This document shows positions 1 to 6,039 of a stretch of 28,222 nt of DNA, in pieces. The position numbers were made by a program, and so were the translations under genes. The notes under the pieces were generated by a model. The model did not search any database and was not told the DNA's origin. It saw only the letters and a program-made list of their open reading frames with translations. Origin of the DNA: Candidatus Cloacimonadota bacterium (GTDB taxonomy: Bacteria > Cloacimonadota > Cloacimonadia > Cloacimonadales > TCS61); NCBI GenBank assembly GCA_029932755.1, contig JAOZPK010000005.1:1-28222 (forward strand), in the 5' to 3' direction. Positions within the stretch are counted from its first letter, which is position 1; each line of letters begins with the position of its first letter.

Positions 1-431
1 AATTTGAAAGCCTTGAACAACTCAATAAAATTTCCAATCACTGGTATAAAGAGATCACCCCTACACTTACTTTCGATTTTCTACTTAAAGATAGTCCGAT
101 TTTGGTTAAAGCTGAATATCAATATAAGGAAGAGGATAAAGTAACAGGTGATCATTCACATTTTGAACCACGTTTGCAAACAGATATCGGAATTGGAAAC
201 TATTCCTTATCTGTTGCAATAGAAAATCAGATGGGCGAATCAGAATCAGCGGAAGACGGAGATGATGGTGAATTCTGGATAGGTGGAGAAATTGCCACAA
301 CAATATTCAATAATACAGACGTACGGTTATTCTATGGTAAAGAAAAAGGCGGTATAGTCTGCCGTAATGGTGTTTGCAAAAATCAGGCAGAATTTGATGG
401 AGTTCGCCTGACCGTGACAACGACGTTTTAA
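1..431 (+). CDS. C-terminal part of an outer-membrane protein (DUF6029-like)
   Basis: The frame is open from base 3 at the window edge to a TAA at 429-431, so the 5' part of the gene lies outside the window and no start can be chosen. The visible part (about 142 residues) alternates short polar and hydrophobic stretches typical of beta-barrel strands. It ends in a phenylalanine (VTTTF), as outer-membrane barrel proteins usually do. The segment YGKEKGGIVCRNGVC, with two cysteines six residues apart, resembles the last strands of DUF6029-type proteins found beside type IX secretion cargo in Bacteroidetes-like bacteria; this family call is from memory. No enzymatic motif is visible. A strong hairpin follows the stop codon at once, so this is probably the last gene of its unit. 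Confidence 0.55.
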   Translation, partial: FESLEQLNKISNHWYKEITPTLTFDFLLKDSPILVKAEYQYKEEDKVTGDHSHFEPRLQTDIGIGNYSLSVAIENQMGESESAEDGDDGEFWIGGEIATTIFNNTDVRLFYGKEKGGIVCRNGVCKNQAEFDGVRLTVTTTF

Positions 432-433
432 TA

Positions 434-469
434 AAACATTCGCAAGGATTACAAACCTTGCGAATGTTT
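434..469 (+). terminator. Hairpin terminator after the outer-membrane protein gene
   Basis: A perfect 14-bp inverted repeat pairs 434-447 with 456-469 around an 8-base loop, starting 3 bases after the stop codon. The 3' arm ends in TTT but there is no long T-tract, so termination is likely but not certain. Confidence 0.6.
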
Positions 470-490
470 GGAAATAGAAGTGAAATTAAT

Positions 491-592
491 GTCTCTCTGA
501 GGATGAACATGCAAAGGCATTCGACGAAGAGTCTGATCTTTATTTGTTCGAGATTCTTCGGTAGAAGAGAAGAAAGATTTTCTCAGAAAGAC
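491..592. repeat. Short intergenic element with inverted ends (copy A)
   Basis: The left end gtctctctgag (491-501) is the near-perfect reverse complement of the right end ctcagaaagac (582-592), with one mismatch in 11. The interior lacks a convincing reading frame. The ends resemble those of elements at 22372-22485 and 27904-28084, though the interior is less alike than those two are to each other. It fills most of the gap between the first two genes. Confidence 0.45.
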
Positions 593-624
593 TCACATGA
601 ATAAATATAAAAAGGAGATAAAAA

Positions 625-1350
625 ATGAAAAAGATGATTTTATTCGCAATTTTGATTATGAGTTTGAGTTTTGTTTTTGCAGAGTTAGAAGTTGATATTC
701 CATTTGATATGGATATGATCGGTGATGATTTTTCAGTAGTTGGAGCCTATGTTTACGAATCAGATTGGATTACGATAACAAATATTGGCTCAACAGACGA
801 AACATATACTCTATTCTATTCCGATGAGAATGCACCTACTGATTGGGGTTTAAGTGTATGTAACTCAGACGGTATGTGTTTCATGGCAAATAATCCAGCA
901 TCAATTCCTTTAGAATCAGGTGATATTTTAGAGATACATATTAGCATTACTGTCGCAAGTACAGGTGGATTTGCATTTAGTATCATTCTAGATGAAGGTG
1001 ACCTAACTGAACCGATAAGTCTGGATTTCACTTTTAATACTGCTGACAATGTAAGTGCGGATGATGAATTAGTTTTACTCCCAAAACTCTCTCAAAACTA
1101 TCCAAACCCATTTAATCCAAGTACAACAATCTCTTATGAACTATCACAGCAAGAACTGGCAAGTGCCAGCATAGCAATTTACAATATGAGAGGGCAATTA
1201 GTTAGAACTTTTAAAAACCTAAATACAAGTGGAAATATTGTTTGGGATGGAAAAGATAATAATGATAATATCGTTAACTCAGGTGTTTATTTTTACAAAT
1301 TAAATTGCATAAAAACTTCGATAATAAGAAAAATGATCCTAATGAAATAA
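625..1350 (+). CDS. Small secreted protein with C-terminal type IX sorting domain
   Basis: A 241-residue protein starts with a signal peptide (MKK, a hydrophobic core, probable cleavage after A19) and is preceded by a good ribosome site, AAGGAG. Residues 20-140 look like a single all-beta domain holding a CX5C pair (C79 and C85, VCNSDGMC). Similar cysteine pairs occur in a secreted beta-domain found with extracellular thioredoxin-like proteins, but I cannot name the family. Residues 145-241 are a Por/type IX-type sorting domain: NYPNPFNPS, an IYNMRGQLVRT strand, a WDGKDNN turn, SGVYFYK, and the lysine-rich tail RKMILMK. The protein should cross the inner membrane by Sec and be exported to the surface. 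The next gene encodes the putative selenoprotein. The two are separated by 86 bases and a hairpin, so co-transcription is not assured. Confidence 0.85.
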   Translation: MKKMILFAILIMSLSFVFAELEVDIPFDMDMIGDDFSVVGAYVYESDWITITNIGSTDETYTLFYSDENAPTDWGLSVCNSDGMCFMANNPASIPLESGDILEIHISITVASTGGFAFSIILDEGDLTEPISLDFTFNTADNVSADDELVLLPKLSQNYPNPFNPSTTISYELSQQELASASIAIYNMRGQLVRTFKNLNTSGNIVWDGKDNNDNIVNSGVYFYKLNCIKTSIIRKMILMK

Positions 1351-1393
1351 GCTTATGCATTTCATGGGACAGGTCTTAATTAAATAAAAAAGG

Positions 1394-1422
1394 AAATCGT
1401 TTGCTAAAGCAAGCCGATTTTT
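1394..1422 (+). terminator. Probable terminator before the selenoprotein gene
   Basis: The imperfect hairpin pairs 1394-1399 with 1415-1420 and 1401-1404 with 1409-1412 around the loop taaa, and ends in a short T run (1418-1422). It lies 44 bases after the stop at 1350 and just before the AAGGAGAG ribosome site of the next gene, so it may terminate or attenuate. Confidence 0.5.
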
Positions 1423-1436
1423 AAAAGGAGAGAAAA

Positions 1437-3389
1437 ATGAAAAAGATCTTAGTAGTGTTTTTTTTAATGATCCTTTCTGTTAGCGTGTTTGCACAATATC
1501 AGGTTGGAGACATTGTAAATGATGTAAGTTGGACAGATAGTAATGGTGAAGCTCATTCAATTTATGAATTAACTTCTTCTGGAAAAGCGGTTGTATTCTT
1601 TTGGGGAGGTCCTGGTTGAGGCGGCTGTGTATCGGCGGCGCCGACTTTTCAAGCTTTATGGGAACAATATGAAACAGATGGACATGCATATTTCTTATCG
1701 GAAACTGATTGGGGAGCAACACATACACATCCAGATTGGTCTGGTCTTGGAGCAATATATTGGGACTGGGGAAATGGATCTGTCCCATTTTTTGCAGTGG
1801 TAGGACCACTCAACGAACTTTATTATGGTAACAATAGCGTGTATGGAATTGCTGGTCCGCTTGATAATGCCATTGCAAATTTCGGGCTTGGTGCAAATTT
1901 TTATTCTAATGTACAAAATGGCCCATTAAACTTGGGTGTACAGTTTACAAGTACATCAACTACACCCACAGGTGTAATTGATGCATGGGAATGGGATCTC
2001 GATGGTGATGGTGAGATTGACAGCACAGAAGAAGATCCTTATTATCTATATACTGAGCAAGGAACCTATGATGTTTCACTTACAGTTTATTTAGATGGAG
2101 AAAGTGATACAAAAACTCTTGAAGATTATATTATGGTTAATGACGGATCTGATATTTACGGAAATCTTTCCGGCATTTGGCATGCGGAAAATACCTATAA
2201 TATAACAGGTGATGTTAGTATTGCCGAAGGTGATGAACTAATAATAAATCCTGGTGTTGAATTACAATTCTCAGATGATGTGCAATTTATGGTCAATGGG
2301 ACTCTGGTAGCCGATGCTTCTTCGGCAAGAAGTGAACCAATTGTTTTCAGTTCAGATACTTCATGGAATGGTATAAGATTCTTTAATACTCAAGAAGATA
2401 ACCTTCTTATTAACTGTGAGATATCTGGTGCTACTATTTCTGCGATCAAGGTTGAGGGTGACTCAAAAGTAGATATTATCGGTTGTAAGATATTCGATAA
2501 TAATAGTTCTGCAATTGAGGTTATTGGATCTGATAATGTTCTGATCTCACAAAACATTATTACTAATAATACACATTTAACCAATACAGGTGGTATAATC
2601 TGTAATGCATCTTCTATAGAGATCACAAATAACGTGATCGTGAATAATACAGGACAATGGGGCGCATTCAACTTATCGAATAATTCTAATGCGATAATAA
2701 CTAATAATACCATTGCTAATAATGAATCGACTAATATAACTCCATATTTATTCTTCCTGATGAATTCAGTTCCTGTTATTACCAACTCGATCATCATAGA
2801 TAATGGTGAAATCCATTTTGTACAAAGCACACCGATAATCACATATAGTTGTGTAACAGGTGGATTTGCAGGAGAAGGAAATATTGATGAAGATCCACTC
2901 TTTGCTGCACCAACAGCAGGTGATGGAAACGGATATGACGGACTTGCTGCTGATTGGAGCTTACAAACTGGTTCACCTTGCATAAATGCCGGTAATCCTG
3001 ATGCAATGTACAACGATCCTGATGGATCAAGAAACGATATGGGTGCTTATGGAGGTCCTAATAGTATGGGACCAACAGATTCTGATGACAACACAATTAA
3101 TGTGGTTGCCGTTAACTCTATCTCTGTTTATCCAAATCCATTTAATCCAACAGCGAATATTGCTCTTTCAATAAATGAGAATGATATTCAGCAGCCTGTA
3201 TCAGTTGAGATATTTAATGTAAAAGGTCAGCTTGTTAAAACACTTGTTAATAATGAAATTGTACAAACTACAAACTTTGTTTGGAATGGAAAAGACAACA
3301 ATGGCAATTCAACATCCAGCGGAATGTACTTTGTGAAAATGAAGACAGTTTCTTCTGAAGTTTCTAAAAAGATGTTGTTGATCAAGTAA
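1437..3389 (+). CDS. Putative secreted selenoprotein: thioredoxin-fold (UGGC), PKD, beta-helix, sorting domain
   Basis: One frame runs from ATG 1437 (after AAGGAGAG) to TAA 3389, with a single in-frame TGA at 1617-1619. Read as selenocysteine, this gives 650 residues with U61. Residues 1-19 are a signal peptide ending SVFA. Residues 20-150 match a thioredoxin/redoxin fold: VVFFW, then GGPGUGGC where CxxC belongs (U61, C64), then APTFQALWEQY as in TlpA-like proteins, and the cis-proline loop SVPFFAVVG (V116-P117). Residues about 160-235 are a PKD domain (WEWDLDGDGEIDS, GTYDVSLTV). Residues about 240-500 are a right-handed parallel beta-helix rich in Asn, ending in a DMGAYGGP motif. Residues about 560-650 are the type IX sorting domain (VYPNPFNPT to KKMLLIK). 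The family suggests a thiol-disulfide oxidoreductase outside the cytoplasm; the substrate is unknown. The alternatives are a premature stop or a base error, but the surrounding motif conservation and the downstream hairpin favour recoding. No sel genes lie in the window. Confidence 0.82.
1617..1644 (+). promoter_or_regulatory. Recoded TGA with candidate bacterial SECIS hairpin
   Basis: TGA at 1617-1619 is followed by a GC-rich hairpin, TCGGC (1632-1636) with GCCGA (1640-1644), closing a GGC triloop (1637-1639). The loop starts 17 bases after the TGA. As I recall the published rules for bacterial SECIS elements, they call for an apical loop roughly 16-37 bases downstream with a G among its first two bases, and this fits. 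The hairpin sits in a run of codons ending in CG (TCG GCG GCG CCG) after two GGC codons, unusual in this AT-rich sequence. A lower stem is not obvious. Confidence 0.68.
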
Positions 3390-3403
3390 TCAAGAAACAT
3401 ACA

Positions 3404-3433
3404 TTAACGCCCCGGTAACGGGGCGTTAATATT
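3404..3433 (+). terminator. Strong rho-independent terminator after the selenoprotein gene
   Basis: A perfect 11-bp stem (3404-3414 with 3419-3429) with loop gtaa is followed by TATTT. It separates the selenoprotein gene from the MoaD-like gene. Confidence 0.85.
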
Positions 3434-3467
3434 TGACATAATTATTCTATTAAATTCCCTCATCTAT

Positions 3468-3743
3468 ATGATTAAAATTAAATTTTATAGTTTGCTCAGA
3501 TTATTCTTAGAACAAAAAGAAGTTGATATTGATGCTAATAATATTTCTGTGCTGAACCTTTTACAAAATATATCAGAGAAAACCAATAAAAACCTTTTAG
3601 ATGCAATAGCTAATAATGGAATTCTGATTCCTGGAACGATCATTCTTTTAAATGGCAGAAATATTCACCATTTAGAAAAAATGGATACAATAGTTAAAAA
3701 TGGTGATAAGATCGACATCTTCCCACCCGGAGGAGGTGGATAA
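3468..3743 (+). CDS. MoaD/ThiS-like sulfur-carrier protein
   Basis: A 91-residue protein with the length and pattern of a beta-grasp sulfur carrier: an N-terminal IKIKFYSLLRLFL strand, VLNLLQNIS helix, GTIILLNGRNI, VKNGDKIDIFPP and a free C-terminal GGGG. In MoaD and ThiS the terminal Gly-Gly is adenylated and thiocarboxylated to deliver sulfur, for the molybdopterin/tungstopterin dithiolene or for thiazole. The FPPGGGG ending resembles MoaD (FPPVAGG) more than ThiS. Its stop overlaps the next start by one base (TAATG), so it is translationally coupled to an E1-like enzyme, the usual activating partner. No clear Shine-Dalgarno sequence precedes the ATG. The nearby tungsten-type oxidoreductase suggests a role in its cofactor; this is inferred. 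Confidence 0.82.
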   Translation: MIKIKFYSLLRLFLEQKEVDIDANNISVLNLLQNISEKTNKNLLDAIANNGILIPGTIILLNGRNIHHLEKMDTIVKNGDKIDIFPPGGGG

Positions 3744-4411
3744 TGGACATATTTTCAAGAAACACAAAATTCTGGGGTGATGAGAAGCAGAAAATATTAG
3801 CTAACTCTTCCATATTAATAGCAGGAGTTGGAGGGTTGGGATGTGCAGTTGCAGAAATTCTAGTTAGAGCTGGAATTGGTAAGTTGATCCTAATTGATAA
3901 TGATATTATTGAAATTTCAAATTTAAATCGTCAGATACTATTTGATCAAAATGATATTGGAAAACCTAAAGTAGATGTTGCAAAGTATAAACTTAAAGCA
4001 ATCAATCCTGAATTGAAAGTAGAAGTATTTAAGAAAGATGTTTCTGAATTAACAAATTTACATCTTCCCCATTTTGAAGGAATTGCAGATTGCCTGGATA
4101 ATTATGAAAGCAGGTTCATATTGAATGATGCTCTAAAAGATAACCAGTTCCTTGTTCATGGCGGAGTAAAAAATGATTTTGGTCAGATCACTACTATCAA
4201 AAATGAAGTAACGCAAGACTTAAAGCAAATATTTGGAGAACAGAACGATGAAGTTGAACCCGGCATTATTCCACAAACTGTAATCACGATCGGTTCATTA
4301 ATTACACATGAAATTATCAATAATCTGTTTGACAAACCCCTACTGCTTAATAAATTGCTGATTGTAGAATTATCTGATTTTTCAGTTTTCAAGATTAATT
4401 TAAAGAAATAA
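3743..4411 (+). CDS. E1-like adenylyltransferase of the MoeB/ThiF/HesA family
   Basis: A 222-residue protein shows the E1 nucleotide-binding core: GVGGLGC, the acidic strand LILIDNDIIE, SNLNRQILF, a GKPKVDVAK lysine region, and DCLDNYESRF, the usual D-C-x-D-N-x-x-x-R motif. It should adenylate the C-terminal glycine of a carrier, here the MoaD-like protein encoded just upstream with a one-base overlap. The protein is shorter than typical MoeB or ThiF. It lacks the CxxC zinc pairs, has only two cysteines (one in GLGC, one in DCLDN), and has no rhodanese domain, so the sulfur donor must be separate. It faces the ThyX/oxidoreductase operon convergently across 65 bases. MoeB-like for tungstopterin or ThiF-like for thiamine cannot be decided from sequence alone. 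Confidence 0.82.
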   Translation: MDIFSRNTKFWGDEKQKILANSSILIAGVGGLGCAVAEILVRAGIGKLILIDNDIIEISNLNRQILFDQNDIGKPKVDVAKYKLKAINPELKVEVFKKDVSELTNLHLPHFEGIADCLDNYESRFILNDALKDNQFLVHGGVKNDFGQITTIKNEVTQDLKQIFGEQNDEVEPGIIPQTVITIGSLITHEIINNLFDKPLLLNKLLIVELSDFSVFKINLKK

Positions 4412-4426
4412 AAAAAATCCCGCTGC

Positions 4427-4444
4427 TGTGAGAATGGCGTCACA
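4427..4444. terminator. Possible bidirectional terminator between convergent genes
   Basis: The stem TGTGA (4427-4431) with TCACA (4440-4444) lies between the convergent stops at 4411 and 4477. Read on the minus strand, a T run (complement of 4411-4417) follows after about ten GC-rich bases. The stem is short, so this is a weak call. Confidence 0.3.
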
Positions 4445-4476
4445 CCTTTCCCGTGTTTCTGTGTTGAGTTTATTTC

Positions 4477-6033
4477 TTATTCTTTGCTTCTATATTTCTC
4501 TTTCTTCATCTTTTCAAACTTATCTTTTCCACCTGATAACATAAACGAAAGTGGCGCAACTTTTTTCGCTAACTTCATCATTCTACCGGCTGTTTCTTTA
4601 ATGTCCCATTGTGCATGTTCATCTTCCCTCAGACGAGAGAAATGATAGAGTTCACGAGGATTTGCAGCTATAAGGACTCTACGTCTATGAGCATTGGTTA
4701 GACAATACTCAGCAGCTTTTCCATACTTAGGCAAAAACTCATAATAAAGTTTTTCACTTCTACGACACACTTCATTCAACTCATTTTCTGCTCCAATTAC
4801 TTTAATAGAAGCAGGTATTGTAATTCCCAAAGTTGGATCATAATCCTGAGCCAGAAGCGTCATCAAACGATGTCGTTTAAGCTGAGCAAAATTACTGGCA
4901 CTAACCACCAGTTCAAATTTTAGATCTCCAGTAAGTTCAAATTCCCGCGAGATTGAATCGAAGGCTGAAATATATTTCAAAGCTTCCTTAAAGAACTCTT
5001 TATCACTATTTTCATCCGAAAGAATACTTGTTGCCAGCCTAAAAGCATCCTCAACCGGAAGTTTGGAATTATTATGTATTATTGCGGCAGCAATATTTAG
5101 ATCGATATTATTAGAAAGTATTAATTTTTCATATTCTTCTTCTAAAATTTCCGGTAGATCTTCACTCAATTTCCCATAGTATTTGTTAATAATTGAACCA
5201 ATATATCTTTTAAGATTGTTGCGAGTAAACTTGAAGTTATCATCTTGTAATTCAATTTTAAATGCTTTTTGAAATTCATCAGGATCGGTAAGTATTATCA
5301 GGGATGGAGCAACATCTTTTGTCACATCAAAAAGTTTTTGAGATAATTCCCTGCATTCAGCTAGATTCGAATACCGCATTGTACGAATTGCATGTTCTAA
5401 AGTCCGAGCATTGAACGATAAACCGAGTTGAGCCTGAGTTGCCAAACTGAGAGCATATCTGGCATCTTCTTTGGCCCATCCTTCTAAAGTATTTTTAGCT
5501 CGATTCATCTTTTCTGAAGTACCTTTTCTAGCTGCCTTATATGAACTTGTTGCTAAATGAGGATTAGAAACGAACTGATGATCAGTAAGTTTTTGTAAAT
5601 TATTCAAATAAAAATCATTTTGAAATTTCACAAGTTCCTGGAATCGCTTTGCATCTTCTTTATCGAATTCTTTTGGACTCACGAAATCACCTTGCAAAGT
5701 AATGTATCTCTGAGATTTTTCTGTATAAGCTGCTCCAATCCGGCGTGCTTCTAATTCCTCCAATGCCAGTCGTGATATCTGTAGAATATCAAAATTAAAA
5801 TAGGCATGCTCCGCTACTGAATGATGACTCATGCCAAATACAATTGCTTTGTTCGATCTGCGTGCTTTCTTCACCTGTTCACGTGCTTCTGTTCTAAGTT
5901 CAGGAACATCTCGAGGATCGCGGCTTATTCGCGCATAAGCTGCAGATATTGTCTCAGGGGTTGCGATGGTACCTTTCGGTAATTCATCAATCAAATTCTT
6001 ATCAATATTGAATCCGGCTAATGTTACTTTCAT
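4477..6033 (-). CDS. Tandem two-domain ThyX-like (FAD-dependent thymidylate synthase) protein
   Basis: The 518-residue protein contains two ThyX-like domains. The N-terminal one has HHSVAEHAYFNFDI (70-83), ISRLALEELEARRIGAAYTE and SQRY (107-110), and then ARTLEHAIRTMRYSNLAECRE near 210-230. The C-terminal one has RHRLMTLLAQDYDP (from 387) and NPRELYHFSRLREDEHAQW near its end. Classical ThyX is about 220-250 residues with an RHR...S...RY motif that binds dUMP. Here the first copy has ARR and keeps SxRY, while the second has RHR but lacks SxRY. Long two-domain ThyX relatives occur in several phyla; whether this one makes dTMP is uncertain. It is the last gene of the minus-strand unit, 6 bases after the oxidoreductase gene, and uses an ATG start. 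Confidence 0.78.
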   Translation of the reverse strand: MKVTLAGFNIDKNLIDELPKGTIATPETISAAYARISRDPRDVPELRTEAREQVKKARRSNKAIVFGMSHHSVAEHAYFNFDILQISRLALEELEARRIGAAYTEKSQRYITLQGDFVSPKEFDKEDAKRFQELVKFQNDFYLNNLQKLTDHQFVSNPHLATSSYKAARKGTSEKMNRAKNTLEGWAKEDARYALSLATQAQLGLSFNARTLEHAIRTMRYSNLAECRELSQKLFDVTKDVAPSLIILTDPDEFQKAFKIELQDDNFKFTRNNLKRYIGSIINKYYGKLSEDLPEILEEEYEKLILSNNIDLNIAAAIIHNNSKLPVEDAFRLATSILSDENSDKEFFKEALKYISAFDSISREFELTGDLKFELVVSASNFAQLKRHRLMTLLAQDYDPTLGITIPASIKVIGAENELNEVCRRSEKLYYEFLPKYGKAAEYCLTNAHRRRVLIAANPRELYHFSRLREDEHAQWDIKETAGRMMKLAKKVAPLSFMLSGGKDKFEKMKKEKYRSKE

Positions 6034-6039
6034 TATTTC

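Noticed and set aside
1437..1619. A 60-residue secreted peptide ending at the TGA as a stand-alone gene
   Set aside because: The same frame stays open for another 589 codons and continues the thioredoxin motif. A 60-residue product would lose the conserved cysteine and the rest of the fold.
1591..1803. A frameshift in the thioredoxin-like gene
   Set aside because: The frames before and after the TGA are identical, so no shift is needed. The 1591-1803 frame is a shadow.
2390..3013. A 207-codon frame on the minus strand inside the beta-helix region
   Set aside because: It lies wholly antisense to a well-supported gene, has no recognisable motif, and arises from the Asn-rich repeats.
625..3389. 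Genome-wide reassignment of TGA to an amino acid, as in some candidate phyla
   Set aside because: TGA is the natural stop of ricT, the GlmU-like gene, the penicillin-binding protein, the beta-helix gene and the YgiQ-type gene, each at the expected protein end.
3433..3467. A TTGACA at 3433-3438 as promoter of the MoaD-like gene
   Set aside because: No -10 box is found at the right spacing.
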